A DNA stretch of 64,000 nucleotides from Anniella stebbinsi (Eukaryota > Chordata > Lepidosauria > Squamata > Anniellidae). Where the stretch lies: positions 293,415,973 to 293,479,972 of the forward strand of contig JARDYH010000002.1 in assembly GCA_029215795.1 (NCBI GenBank). Reading direction: 5' to 3'. The notes beneath the pieces are model-generated. The model did no database searches and was not told the DNA's origin. It saw nothing but the letters and a program-made list of their open reading frames with translations. The stretch's first letter is position 1. Each line of letters starts with the position of its first letter. Shown piece after piece: positions 22,702-35,790 of the stretch. The translations under genes and the position numbers were made by a program.

Positions 22702-23240
22702 GGTTCAGTTCAGACAACACGTTAGTCAATGCAGTGTGAAAACTCCATTCAAAAGTTGAGTTTGTAGGGGGTACTCCCCAAACAACATGTTCTAACTCCA
22801 CCATTGTGTGACTGTGGGCTACCATGGAGATGTGTAAAATCCATCACAATGTTTGATTGAGATTTCCTCTGCCCTCTCTCCTCCCCCAATCCTCCTGATG
22901 GTATCCCATCAGCCATTGCTGCAAAAAAAAACACAATCCTAGTGGCTCTCCTAAAGTGGCACTCGCTCCTTTCACCACTCTTGCCAGGAAATTCTGTAGC
23001 CAGTAGGAAAAGTCAACTCAATGCAATGGAAAACTCCATGGATCCCTGCCACACAACACAACTGTCGTGCAGGAACTCTCCTCTGCACAGCGTGGATATT
23101 CTGCGTGGAGTGTTTTCCAAAACTACTCCACCGTTGCATGGAGTTTTCCCACTGGGCAACACACTTCTCAACAGTGGTGTAAAACCTCCATCGTGGAATT
23201 CTAAAACCACTGTTGAGAAATGTGTTGTCTGAACTGAACC
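22702..23240. mobile_element. 539-bp MITE with perfect 19-bp ends (GGTTCAGTTCAGACAACAC)
   Basis: The right end is the exact inverse of the left 19 bp. The flanks both read ACACA, which is low complexity, so the target duplication is uncertain. Inner segments (CTCCATTCAAAAGTTGAG; CAATGCAATGGAAAACTCC) suggest further foldback. Confidence 0.8.
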
Positions 23241-26025
23241 ACACATTTATGTTCTAAAAAAACTGCCCACTCCCTTTGCAGCTGCATTTCCATTAAAATG
23301 TAAGTTAGGCACTCCAATTGGAAGTCAGAAGTTCCCATATAACATGCTGTATGTCCCTGAGAATTCTAGTAAGTGGAGCTAGTCCAAAACTCATTGGAAT
23401 ATTCAAAATGTCAGTATTATTTATGAAGTATACAGAAATTCACTTCTCAGGAATGAGTTGCTCATTAACTTATTTCAACCAGCTCATTCAGTACAGAAAA
23501 ACTGGAATACAGATCAATGCTGACCATTCTCTCATATTTCTAATGGTTGTTCAAAATCAAAAAATGACAGAGGAGAAGGGTGAGATATCTTTTCATCCCC
23601 ATTAGATATCTTGACTGGATGGTAAACCACCTTAAGTCCATTTTAAGGCTCTTTACACAGTGGCCTAAATCATAGTTTCCGTAGCCCAGACTTTCTCCCT
23701 CCTAAACATTTTCTGATGTTTCTTTCCCTCAGATACAGCATCAAATTCCTTATCCTTCTTCTAATCCCTGCTACTTTTTCAGCAATAGAAAGACATGCAC
23801 CAAGGCAGCTCGGGGAGGGTGTGTGTGTACAGTGGAGGAATAACCCTCTTTCATTAACAGCTGAAGCAAAGGCACCATCCCTACAAAGTGCTATCCTAAA
23901 TAGCTACCTAAGGTCACCTAACACTAAGGGGAGCCTCTGCCCAGGACCCCATATCAAAGTGTAGATGGGTGCATTAAATTTTCACAGACCATATGTAAGT
24001 ATAAACACAAAGGTACATTATACAACTAACATTCTTTTGTGTACATTCTATTTGCTGTAAGAGCCAAGGCTAATCTGTCAAGTCCCCCAAGAATAATGTC
24101 CATAAAATAAGCTTAGATAAGATAAGCCTTATATAATTCCAGGTTATGTTTTGTGTCCCTGCAAGTGACATCTTCCAGCATAACGGCTGCTTTCATGGGC
24201 CAACCTTTTTAAAATCAAACACATTCATTATCCATCCTGGCAGCCCTAAAGACACAGAGTTCTGCAAATCCTTCAGAAAAGCACTTCATGTTTGCTCTCT
24301 CATTACTTCAGGAAAATCCACTAACAGATAAGATGTAGCATGTGTGCTGAAAAATACTGATTTTCACTTAAGGGTGCCTTTATTCTGTGACAATATTTTT
24401 AATAGCTAAGAACAAGTTTTCACTGTTGAACTGTACTCTCTTTTGGGGGGGGGGGAATCAATGGACAGCTGGATTGTCTTGTAGCTATAAAATGAAAGGA
24501 AGCCTTGCTTTCCTTCCAAAGTAAGTGGAGAACACCTTCCCTCTCCAAGTAGCCTCCTCTTCAAAGGACTTTTTTTTTACTTGGCTATGCCACCCAAGTC
24601 CCAAAAACTGTGTGTTTCATTTGATGTGAGATGCACATTGTGCATCGCTGGTGCTTATCTCCTGTAGATACATGACAGTGGAGAGGTCTGATCCTTTCCC
24701 AATTGCCACTTTGTGCATCTGAGAAGGTGAGAGGGGGGAGGGGAGGGAGATCATGCAACTGCCATCTGTGCTGGGAAAAGAACAGAGGATTATATCCAAT
24801 ACTGGCTATTTACCCGTGGAACAGAAACTGCTGGTGGAACATGATTCCCCTTTCCCTTCCCCCCATAGCCCCCCATTCACGGGGTAGCATTGGCAAGGTG
24901 AGGAGGGCAAGGGGAAGTCCTACTGTGTGAGCAGAAGTCTGATTTTGTACCATTGGATACAGCTCAGAATACTAGCCTAGGCAGACCATTAGTGTAACTG
25001 CCACAAGAATACTTTTCTGTTCCTGTCACTCCTCCAAGAAAGCACATAAGGCAGTGATTTTAAAAAGTGTCAAGCTAGGGAGGAAATACAGTGGTTCGTG
25101 CAGGGAAGTGGAGAGAGGGGTGTTGAGTAGCAACCTGCAGTTTAACTTCAGAATTCAGGGCCAGGGCAAGATGTTTTGCTCCCTCTGGTGAAGGACAAGA
25201 TGGTGCCTAGGGATGGGTGACCTGCCCCACATGCTACCCACATGCTATCAAATTTAAAATAAATAACTCATGTTATCTTAGATAGGAGCAGTCATTTGAT
25301 ATTTGTGAATGAACTTGCAGCCAGTCGAATACATAATATAATGGTGGCACAAAATGTTGGTTGACATTAACATAGCACATGCATTGTCAATAGGTTAGAG
25401 TGTTGTCATTGTTTTTCGAATTACATTTAAATATTGTTAACTACATTGTGAACATTTTAAACAATTGTATTTTGTCTATTCTAGCTCCTGATGAAGGATT
25501 GACACAATCTGAAATGTTGGGCTTGTTTGAAAATTGATTTTTATAATTTCAAGAGCTTTTTTATACTATTAAATTCTTCACAGTTCTTCAGCACCAGAGT
25601 TTGTCTCTCCCTGCAGCTAAGGATTGGGTTGTACCAGTTTTTAGGATTTATCACACAATCCTATGCATGTTTACTCAGAAGTAAGTTACTGCCAAAGGAT
25701 ATTAGGAGCCCTTCTGGGCAACGAAAGGGTTAATGGGTGCTTTCCCTCCCCCATCTTTGCTTTCAGTTCCCCCAGCAGTTGCTGGGTTCAACTGTTTGTA
25801 AATATGGCCTAGAATCCATTTTGTTTTGCTGTATTTCAGTTATATTGTGAACATGTGGTTTTAAAAAATCCTTTCTTTCCTTTTTGTGGTGAAAGTTAAC
25901 ATATATTCCTGGCTAAAATCCTTCCGTTTTATGGGGCATATATTTTTTTCTTCTTCTGAAACTTGTGATTATGTAAACCAAGCTCATTCACTTACAGCCA
26001 TTGATTCTTATTCTCCTGCTGTCTC
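23241..26025. other. Intron 2, nothing recognised apart from simple runs
   Basis: Poly-G at about 24444-24456 and GGGAGGGGAGGG near 24735. No gene or confident transposon. Confidence 0.5.
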
Positions 26026-26558
26026 AGGCCCTTTCCACACCATAGGGGTGTGGAGGGCAGGGAGTGGGCAAACCTGGAAGTAGCCACTTCTGGGTTCAGT
26101 GCGCTCAAGCTGCACCAGAATGCAATGGCCCGGGCTTCTCCCAGGCCTTTGCAACTCGCGCCTGCGTGTTCCTGCGAAAAAGGTGAGTTATTTTTTTTTT
26201 AAAAAAAGAAAACCACACGTGGTTTCCCACTCCCTTCCTGCCCTCCCAGGGGTGGCGAAACTGCTGCCACCCCCTCCCCTGATGGACAGGGAGCTGCACA
26301 GTGTGGCTCTGTGTCCATTTTGCAGCTGCACTTACTCACAAGTAAGCGTGGCTGCACGTGGGCAAGCAGCCATATTCTTCCATGGTCCCGGGAAGTTCCT
26401 GGGACCGTGGAAGAATTGGGATTTTTCTGGTTCCAGGGAACCAGGAAAAATCCCGTGCCAGCCCCCCCCCCCCCCCACGGCTATTCCCTGTGCATCATGC
26501 GGACTCACAGGGAGCAGCCAGGGGCCATCCCAGGCAAAAAGGCTGGTGTGGAAAGGCT
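26026..26558. mobile_element. MITE, AGGCCCTTTCYACACC family, copy B
   Basis: AGGCCCTTTCCACACC and GGTGTGGAAAGGCT are the ends. The interior matches 10603-11143, including the CACTTCTGGGTTCA block, the CACAGGGAGCAGCC block and a poly-C run. No clear target duplication. Confidence 0.8.
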
Positions 26559-27350
26559 CACAGTTTGCCTATGTGTGAAATGGGTTTTGTGGTCTCCCAT
26601 CTCCATTTAATTTAAATCTTAGAGGAGTGGGCTTGGCTATAAATGCCTTTCTCTGTGTTGTGACATACCCTGGATAAATTGTTTTTTTAAGAAACTTTTT
26701 TATATAAAAAAAAGCCTGATCTCCATTAGTTCTGGGAATTTAGTATGCTGCGATTATGTAACCGAAACACACACTTACTGCTCTGGCACCAACTGCCAAA
26801 GCAACAAGAACATCCTCAGAATAATTAATCTGCTTATTCCATGGATCTCTTCCTTTTTTTCTCAGGACAGTAGGCCAGGAAAAATGAGAAGGGGAGGAAA
26901 GAATTAATCTGTACCTTCTCCACATCTTCCTTTTTTTTCCTCAGAGAATTAGGACAGGAATGAGGTGGGAAGAATTTACTCACAGAGCAAGCCAATGAAT
27001 ATTTACCCACCAAATTCAATGCCCCTTATTTCTTTTATTCCATATTACAAAGGCAAAGAATTGCAATAAAAAAACACCCAGCTTCATCAGTAGCTTTATC
27101 TTCAAAAACTTTATCTTTCGGATCTTTGGACCAATACTTCACATGCATTGGGTTTCCTAGGTGTACAGTCCCAGGTGTCTCAGTTTGCTCTTTCCTTACA
27201 CTAAGAGTCTGCCTTTCTGGTTCTGCCTGTACTGGTTCAAAAGAAAATGTTCTGTCTGTTTAATCTGTATGTCAAGGAAACGCTTGTGTAGTGACTGTAC
27301 CTTTTTTGACAGCCTTTTTCCTTCCAGTAATTTGAATTTGGCTACTGTGT

Positions 27351-27399
<49 letters not shown>

Positions 27400-27974
27400 C
27401 TAAATTTTTCAATATATGACTTATTTCAGAATATATGGTTAGGATGGCAGTTTTAGTGTGAGATGTGCCGTTATTTTTCTTTCAGAGATCTTAAATATGG
27501 GATACAGCCCGCCCACCTAGAAATATACTCTGCCCCTTCTGCACTCCCTTGATTTATTTTTCTGGTACCGCCACTGATAGCCAGGCAATTCAGGTGGCAC
27601 AGCAAGGATGCTGCTAATGCTGCCCCTTCTCTTGCCCCAGTATCTGCCACTTGAGGTGATCACTTTGGTCTGCCTAATGATAGGGCTGGCACTGTCAGCA
27701 CTGAAAACACTTCAGGAGTCATGGCACACCCAGCCATAAATTAATCAGAATTTGTGACCAGATTGCTTCATGCAATTTCATATTGTTCATCACACGAGCA
27801 TGCAAACTCTCATTTGGTTTGATATCATCACTAAGGCCTTTAAATGCAACCAGATTTCTTCCAGCTTCATTCTATTCTTTTAAAAATACATTTCCACATT
27901 CATGTTAGCTAACACACAGCCATCAAATGAGCCTCATACAGCCATCAAACGATCATTAAAGCTCTAGTACTTAC
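26559..27974. other. Intron 2 up to the exon 2 donor
   Basis: A compound TA then CA microsatellite at about 27350-27400. Two similar TTTTTTYCTCAGGACAG/ TTTTTTCCTCAGAGAATTAG segments lie near 26855 and 26930. No further exon found. Confidence 0.55.
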
Positions 27975-28083
27975 AAACATGAGGCGTGTAGGTATGTTGT
28001 CAGATTCTACCAAAGGGTTTTTATAGAGCCAGATCTCTTCTGGCTGAATAATTCTCTGGAATGGGTCCAAAAATTCTGTAAAA
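27975..28083 (-). CDS. PLPP4: PLPP4 coding exon 2 (phospholipid phosphatase 4)
   Basis: This 109-bp exon encodes 36 residues running from [10 protein letters not shown] to IPTRLMF, preceded by one base completing a split codon. The minus strand shows a pyrimidine-rich acceptor ending TTCAG and the donor GTAAGT. PLPP4 is an integral membrane PAP2-family lipid phosphatase that dephosphorylates phosphatidic acid and related lipids (family knowledge). The motif [11 protein letters not shown] is typical of the PLPP4/PLPP5 branch, and TEFLDPFQR favours PLPP4 over PLPP5. The segment follows the first membrane span, which should be encoded by exon 1. The exon ends in phase 0 and joins exon 3 in frame. 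Exon 1 was not found between 28.1 and 64 kb, so it probably lies off the right edge. Confidence 0.93.
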
Positions 28084-30095
28084 CTGAACAAAACAATAAA
28101 AGAAAACACTGTTTTACCATGTACCTACAGCAAGAGATCTCTAAAACTATATCACAAGTAATTCCCCATAGCCACAATTAAACACATACATTGTTAGAAT
28201 TTCCCCAAGTGTAATCAAGAACAAAAAAAGACTTATTTCTTTCCTTTGTTACCATTCCCATCTCTAGTGCCCAGGGCGAGTTACACATTAAACACACACA
28301 CACACACGCACATGCACACGCACACGCACACGCACACACAAATAAATTCAAGCTAAGGAAACAAAATAAGATACTACATCTCCAAATTCTTATACCAGAT
28401 GGCTCACTAAGCTGGAGGATTTTACTTTGTACCACAGCTGCATAAAACTAAAAGGGGTTCCAATACCATGGAGAAGTCAGGTCAGCCGTGTGGTATGCTT
28501 ACCAGGCAGTGAGAGCCAATATTTGCAACAGTTTGAAATGGATTCCACATGGTAGCCATAACACATAAACTGCTCTTGAGACATACATCTGTCAGAGATC
28601 ATATGACACACCATTCGGGTATCTGAGACTAACATTTCTAGGCCACAAGTAGAAATAGTGTGATATGAAGAGTAGTCCTATGGTGCTTCATTATTTGGAG
28701 TGTCAAGCTGAGATACTCTTCAACAAACCTGATGCTAAGAAAGTCAGTCTTTGGTTTTGAAAATCAGCTTTCTACTATACAGATATTATATACTAGCACT
28801 CTGCTGGATTTTTCAACCTGTTTAATTTTGACCATTCGCTGGAGGAGGAAGGGCAAAAAGAAACTCCACCTAAAAATTGTTTGAAGGGGTGAGAATTTGA
28901 GAAAATTCTCAGGGTGTGGGGCTCCAGTGCTTACCTTCCTGTAAGGAGGTAGCTGGGGGTGGGAATGAGCTCTTTCTTTTCTTGTTTTTCCCCTGTTCTG
29001 TCCTTCCAGCCTTTCCGGCTGCGTGAGCATTTTGGAAAGTCCCCTAGAGGACTCAGTCAGGACTTTCTCCCTTGGGGCTTTCCAGTATGGCTACCTCCTG
29101 AGTGACTGAAAGCTGGGAGAGGAGTTGCTTTGCTCTTCTTCTTGTTGTTAAAAGGACTTTTAAGAACCACAAAGCAAAACCAAAAATGCCTCTCTCTACT
29201 TTCAGGTATTCAGCAGGCAGTAGCACTGGAACAGCTCCCAGGGAGGGAGACCTGGCTCACAGATGGTGGTTGTGCTTACCTTACTTATGAGGTGGCCAAG
29301 GAATGCATTCAAGCGTCCTGGCTTTCATTGTACACTCATCTCTCTGGTACCCTGTACCATCCTCAGCTTCCCACACTTCAATTAACGCCCAGAGAAGGTA
29401 TCATGAGGTAATTCCTCCCATACTGCTTTTTTGGAACAAGAAGTGAAGGTAGTAATATGTAGAGTAGGAAGAAAACACATACAAAGCACTCTTGGCCACC
29501 ACCAAATTTTCTTTATATTTTTGTGTTGGCCCCTCTCCCCCACAACACACAATGCCCTTGAATGACCCTAAGTATGTGGCATGGGAAGGATGCAAAATAG
29601 TGACCAGGCTGCCAACACATTTGCTGCTATTGTCACTTGCAGTGAAAGCAAACAACAACAACATCAACAACAACAAACATTGAGGGGAAAAAAGCTCTAC
29701 TAATGGTGAATTCCACCTCCACGGAACTCTTTGAGAATTTCTCCTTTCTGTGGAGGAATTCAGTGAAATTGTCTCCCAATTACTCTGCAAACAAATAGAG
29801 TGGAGAATTTTGAGAGGCCTGATCACTTTAGCTTTGAAGGAAAGCAACTGTGACGCCCCAATCCAGATTTGGAATGGGGCCTCATGCTGGTTTCCTATAA
29901 AATAATTCCCCCCTGCTACTATTTGCCCCCAAAGGTGCTGTTTGCCATGAGCAAAAGAGGAATTCTGCCAGTAATAGAAGGGCTTGATTGGATTCAAGCC
30001 ATTTTGTTTAGCAAGCAAGCAAGCAGGAGGCAGCCAGTAAAACTAATAGTTTTTTTTAAAGAAGAACAAAAAGGAAAGAAGAACAGAAAAAAGAG

Positions 30096-30136
<41 letters not shown>

Positions 30137-30840
30137 CCAAAATATAGCAAGAAAAACTGTCCTATCTTCTCAACTTCTGACCTGTGGTTCAATGGATTAC
30201 TGCTGTCAGCAACTTTGTATGCAGTTTTTACAGTAGCTATATCACCATTTCAAAAACAAAAGGAGGGCAGTGTAAGGCTGCCCTGTCAAATTAAGAGAAA
30301 CTGATTCTGGGAATAATTTGATCTGGGGCTCACTTGGGAGAGCTAGTCCCAGAATACAGTTTTCAGAGCAAGATTCTTTTCCAGAGCACACCACAAGGCC
30401 AGTGCATTTCCATATTTCAATCCCAATTAGGGTGGACACTTACACATCTCCAAAAGAGGACACCAATTTGCATTACATTTTCATATGCAAATAGATAGGT
30501 ATTGGCGCAAATTTAGAAATAATAATTGTATTTAAATAGAAATACAAGACATTGCCCTAAGGTGGAGAAGACTGACCAGGTGTGCTGTATGATTGCTCAG
30601 TCTGCTGTTGAGGTGCTAACAGTTGATGGGCAACTTCAACCAAATCCCCCCCCCCCGGTTCTTCCTTTTTCTTGCCCCCTCTTATGGTTATCTTTAAACC
30701 AGATTTGGACTGGAAAGCCCATCAAATACAGAACACCTTCAAATAGAGGACTGTCTTCTGCCAGTTCCCAAAACAGAAAATTATCCTCTGTAAAGCAGAA
30801 CCCTGGACACCCTAGCCCCAATGCACAGCCTTGAATATAT
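28084..30840. other. PLPP4 intron 1, proximal part, with microsatellites
   Basis: A CA/CG-CA run at about 28292-28340 and a TC run at about 30098-30132. The 205-codon ORF at 29401-30018 has no domain, splice or codon signal, and I treat it as chance. Confidence 0.55.
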
Positions 30841-31239
30841 TAGGGATGTCCGTTGCTGGGAAATCTGGTTCTTTTCTGATTCAATAGAGTTCCGTAGCAT
30901 GTATGATTTGCATTTGTGAGCCAAGCTGCAGGCTTCTCCCTGAACTTCAGAACTTTTTTTGTGCGTTTGCTTCCACAGATCATGCAATTTCTGAGCAATC
31001 AGGCAAATTCACACAAATCCAGCCATGATTTGCCAAAATGTGCACAACTTGTGGAACCGAGTTGGGGGGGAGGGGGAGAATGCACAAATGTCCAGAAAAT
31101 CCATGAACTGGCCCAGCTTGCTGCAACTTGACTAGGGCACTGCAGGAGGAAGCAGAACAAAGTGGGGGGGGGGGAGGGCTGAACCTAGAAAAATGTGTTG
31201 AATTTCACCGCCTCCAAATGGATTTCTCCAACATCCCTA
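30841..31239. mobile_element. 399-bp hAT-like MITE with TAGGGATGT ends
   Basis: TAGGGATGTCCG and CAACATCCCTA are short inverted ends. The flanking octamers GAATATAT (30833-30840) and GAAAGTAT (31240-31247) agree at six of eight positions. The ends resemble those of the fold-back family but the interior does not. Confidence 0.5.
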
Positions 31240-32289
31240 GAAAGTATGTCTTCCATGCACTATATATCAGGCATCAAAGTGGAATGTTCTAAACCATATT
31301 CTGAAGCAAGAAAAAGTCGAATGCTGCAAAGTGCAGGACCAGGCCAAGGGATTTTGCTGTCTGAGGCAAAGAGCAAAATGGGGCGGCCACTCCCACACTC
31401 CAGCCATATGCAGAAGCTAAACTGACTGGCAGCTAAATCTTACCTCAGCACTAGCCATGGGACAGCAACTTCCGCCATACCCGAGGGCAGCCAGGACAAG
31501 CCTGAACAAGCCATTTGTTACATGAACATCTCTGCCCTCCAATATCTCACCACACTCACTCACCTCATGAGGGTGGGAATAGGTGGGAGGGGACCTCAGG
31601 GTGAATGGGCTGGGGCACGGAGCTGTCCTCACAAACACCCCTGCTCCTAGCTTTCGCTGCCTGAAGCAACCGTCTCAGTCTGCCTAATGACTGTTTAAAA
31701 CAGGTGCATTAACCGAATGCACATTTAATTTGATTACATTATTTACTCTGTGTCTTCTAGTCATCCGACGAGAGAAGTGCTACACAGGGTGCCATCATGA
31801 ATCTCTTACTACCAGTATTTCTGCTCAGCCTCCTCACCCCTCCTTCATAAATTTCACTAGGCTTGACAGTTTGTGGTAATCACTGTATTCACAGCATTAA
31901 AGGCTAGCAACTTTAATGGTGTGGATGAAGCCAAGTAGTTAGAAATGCAGGCTGTAACCTATCAATTCTCAGTACCCAGAATATGTTTCCAAAGCAGCCA
32001 TCAAACCCTGAAACCCAAGCTTCCAACGTAATGAGTTGGCAGAGATAGTTTTTCCCTGCATCTTCTAGATCAGTGAAGTAGAGCATATCTCTGAGCATGT
32101 GCAAAGGTTTTTCCCCCTCATCATGGAATAATCACAAACATTCCATGTGAAAATATGTGATTACGAGGGAGGGTTTTCCAGTCAGAGGGCATAGCATCAT
32201 AATATGTTTCTGCTCTGACTTCTTTCTTTTTTTTTACACTGACCCAATTACAGTCCAAGACCATTTCACAGATCACAAAGGGCAAGTCT
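31240..32289. other. Intron 1, nothing recognised
   Basis: No coding or repeat signal that I can support. Confidence 0.5.
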
Positions 32290-32375
32290 AGTCCCCGAGT
32301 GGGGACTAGAACCCAGTTCTCCCGACTTCCAGTCCAACACTCTAGCCACTACAATACACTGGCTCCCTACTACCA
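32290..32375 (-). mobile_element. tRNA-derived SINE fragment
   Basis: Read on the minus strand: GGGAGCCAGTGTATTGTAGT, GGCTAGAGTGTTGGACTG (A box), then GGGTTCTAGTCCCCACTC (B box). Same family as 45597-45702. It is only the tRNA-like head and does not fold as a functional tRNA. Confidence 0.8.
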
Positions 32376-32712
32376 AGTGGACATTTGACAGAGAATTGTA
32401 GCCAAACCAGAGTTCCTGACAAAGTATACCTGTATGATTAGTGTGTGTTTTTAAACACATTTGTTATGTTCATGCTGCAAATGTTTTAGGTGTATACCAT
32501 ACGTGTGTCATGTCAACAGACCTTAAGAAGCTCTAGTAATCTGACATGAGATATATCCCTTTTCTTTGGGGCTGCAAATCTTATGAAATTAAGGATGCAT
32601 TTTTAAAATAAATACTGGCCCTGAAAATAAAAAGCAAACTGTATAGTTGCTGTCCAACATACAATTTCTACTGCACATTCTAGGTGAGTAACATGGAGGA
32701 CAGACACACATG

Positions 32713-32720
32713 CTATAAAA
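32713..32720. repeat. Left target-site duplication of fold-back copy 2
   Basis: CTATAAAA precedes the TAGGGGTGTGCA terminus and is repeated exactly at 35596-35603. Confidence 0.9.
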
Positions 32721-35595
32721 TAGGGGTGTGCATCGGATCGGATCCGATCCACGATCCGAATCCGATCCGACCCAAAATCGGGAAAATCCGATCCGATCCG
32801 ATCCGATCCGGACAACCTCCGATCCGATCCGATCCGATCCGATGAGGTCCGATCCGGATCGGACGCCATTTTGAATGCTTTTTCCCATAGCCAAGTATTG
32901 TTTTACAAAAACGCCTATAACTTTTTCATTTTTAAAGATAGAAGGATGAAACTTGGGCACATTGTAGACTGGCTAGGGGTAGTTATCTGTGAGAAATTTC
33001 AGAAAGATTGGTGCATGCATTTTGTGGCAATTAATTTTTTAATAAATACCCAGGAATGCCTATAACTTTGTCATTTTTAAAGTTACACACATGAAACTTT
33101 GCCACATTGTAGGGGGTACCTTGGGACCTATGTGTGTGAAATTTCAGAAACGTAGGTGCTTGTCTTGTGTGGCAATTAATTTTTAGAAAAATGGGTAGTA
33201 GTGGGGTAAATACAGTTACGCCTCCCATTTTTTTATTTTTGAAGATACAAACAGGAAACTTGGGCACATTACAGGTACCACTTGCCTTGATATGTGTGTG
33301 AAATTTCAGAAACATTGGAGCTTTCCTTGTGTGGCAATTAATTTTTGAAACAATGAGGAAAGAAACACCTATAACTTTGTCATTTTTAAAGTTACACACA
33401 TGAAACTTTGCCACATTGTAGGTGGTACCTTGGGACCCATGTGTGTGAAATTTCGGAAACGTAGGTGCTTGCCTTGTGTGGCAATTAATTTTTTAATAAA
33501 TACCCAGGAATGCCTATAACTTTGTCATTTTTAAAGTTACACACATGAAACTTTGCCACATTGTAGGCGGTACCTTGGGACCTATGTGTGTGAAATTTCG
33601 GAAACGTAGGTGCTTGCCTTGTGTGGCAATTAATTTTAGAAAAATGGGTAGTGGTGGGGTAAATACAGTTACGCCTCCCACTTTTTTATTTTTGAAGATA
33701 CAAACAGGAAACATGGGCACATTACAGGTACCACTTGGCTTGATATGTGTGTAAAATTTCAGACAGCTGGGTCCAGGCATGTGGTGGCAAGGTATTTTTG
33801 AAACAATGAGGAAAGAAACGCCTATAACTTTTTTATTTTAAAAGTTAGAAGTCTGAACATTGCTCACTTTGTAGATGGGTTAGGGGTAGATATGTGTCAG
33901 AAATTTCAGAATTATAGGTCCAGGCATTTGATGGCTATGGAATTTTTAACTTACATGTTTCAAAAAAAATTCTACAGAGGCCAGGTCTTCCCCTCCCGCT
34001 TCCCGCGAAGAAAAGGAAACACTCTCTCGTCTCGATCCCTTTGATCCTTGCTAGTAGTATCCATTACAGGGCTCGTGTTTCCTTTCCTACTTTCACTTTT
34101 CACTTTGTACTCAAGCAGACACGAGCCCTGTAATGGATACTACCAAGGATCAAAGGGATCGAGACCAGAGTGATCCTTCCTTGCACGCATGGCTGCAAAA
34201 CTCAGCTAGGCTCAGCCGTTCTGCTTGAAAAGTGAAAGTAGGAAAGGAAACACGAGCCCTGTAATGGATACTACTAGCAAGGATCAAAGGGATCGAGACG
34301 AGAGAGTGTTTCCTTTTCTTCGCGGGAAGCGGGAGGGGAAGACCTGGCCTCTGTAGAAATTTTTTTGAAACATGTAATTTAAAAATTCCATAGCCATCAA
34401 ATGCCTGGACCTATAATTCTGAAATTTCTGACACATATCTACCCCTAACCCATCTACAAAGTGAGCAATGTTCAGACTTCTAACTTTTAAAATAAAAAAG
34501 TTATAGGCGTTTCTTTCCTCATTGTTTCAAAAATACCTTGCCACCACATGCCTGGACCCAGCTGTCTGAAATTTTACACACATATCAAGCCAAGTGGTAC
34601 CTGTAATGTGCCCATGTTTCCTGTTTGTATCTTCAAAAATAAAAAAGTGGGAGGCGTAACTGTATTTACCCCACCACTACCCATTTTTCTAAAATTAATT
34701 GCCACACAAGGCAAGCACCTACGTTTCCGAAATTTCACACACATAGGTCCCAAGGTACCGCCTACAATGTGGCAAAGTTTCATGTGTGTAACTTTAAAAA
34801 TGACAAAGTTATAGGCATTCCTGGGTATTTATTAAAAAATTAATTGCCACACAAGGCAAGCACCTACGTTTCCGAAATTTCACACACATGGGTCCCAAGG
34901 TACCACCTACAATGTGGCAAAGTTTCATGTGTGTAACTTTAAAAATGACAAAGTTATAGGTGTTTCTTTCCTCATTGTTTCAAAAATTAATTGCCACACA
35001 AGGAAAGCTCCAATGTTTCTGAAATTTCACACACATATCAAGGCAAGTGGTACCTGTAATGTGCCCAAGTTTCCTGTTTGTATCTTCAAAAATAAAAAAA
35101 TGGGAGGCGTAACTGTATTTACCCCACTACTACCCATTTTTCTAAAAATTAATTGCCACACAAGACAAGCACCTACGTTTCTGAAATTTCACACACATAG
35201 GTCCCAAGGTACCCCCTACAATGTGGCAAAGTTTCATGTGTGTAACTTTAAAAATGACAAAGTTATAGGCATTCCTGGGTATTTATTAAAAAATTAATTG
35301 CCACAAAATGCATGCACCAATCTTTCTGAAATTTCTCACAGATAACTACCCCTAGCCAGTCTACAATGTGCCCAAGTTTCATCCTTCTATCTTTAAAAAT
35401 GAAAAAGTTATAGGCGTTTTTGTAAAACAATACTTGGCTATGGGAAAAAGCATTCAAAATGGCGTCCGATCCGGATCGGACATCTGGTCCGATCCGATCC
35501 GACCAGCCTCCAATCCGATCCGATCCGATCCGACCCCCCAGGTCCGATTCCGATCCGCTATCCGATCCGATCCGGGGGGTCAGTGCACATCCCTA
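32721..35595. mobile_element. Giant fold-back hAT-like non-autonomous element, copy 2
   Basis: This 2875-bp relative of 1518-4801 begins TAGGGGTGTGCATC, ends GTGCACATCCCTA and is flanked by the exact 8-bp repeat CTATAAAA. Its arms (about 32721-34105 and 34211-35595) again carry CGGAT arrays and the 150-bp units, but not the 28-bp minisatellite. The arms reach further inward than in copy 1. They include mirrored segments reading CACGAGCCCTGTAATGGATA, leaving a spacer of only about 100 bp. The terminus containing CCCAAAATCGGG is on the left here and on the right in copy 1. No transposase is present. Confidence 0.9.
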
Positions 35596-35603
35596 CTATA
35601 AAA
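35596..35603. repeat. Right target-site duplication of fold-back copy 2
   Basis: CTATAAAA follows the CATCCCTA terminus directly and is identical to 32713-32720. Confidence 0.9.
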
Positions 35604-35790
35604 GCCAATTAAGTCTATATATGCTTGCTTCTGACAGACCATTCATATTGCTCGTTCATTTTTGATAGCATTACCTATTACTATTCTTAAAAGGTCACAC
35701 AATCTTGTTTCTATAGTACTATCTCCATCCCAAGAACCTTTGGAGAAGACTGCACAGTCCTGTTCTGCCCAGGACACAATGCTGTGAAAC

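Noticed and set aside
26099..26615. 159-codon proline-rich ORF
   Set aside because: It lies within MITE 26026-26558 and its poly-C run. A similar frame occurs in the sister MITE at 10754, so it is repeat-derived.
29401..30018. 205-codon minus-strand ORF as a gene
   Set aside because: Its composition is not protein-like and it has no domain or splice support. It crosses AAC repeat DNA and is best seen as chance.
32290..32375. Functional tRNA gene
   Set aside because: A and B boxes are present but the cloverleaf is degraded and the context matches a tRNA-derived SINE.
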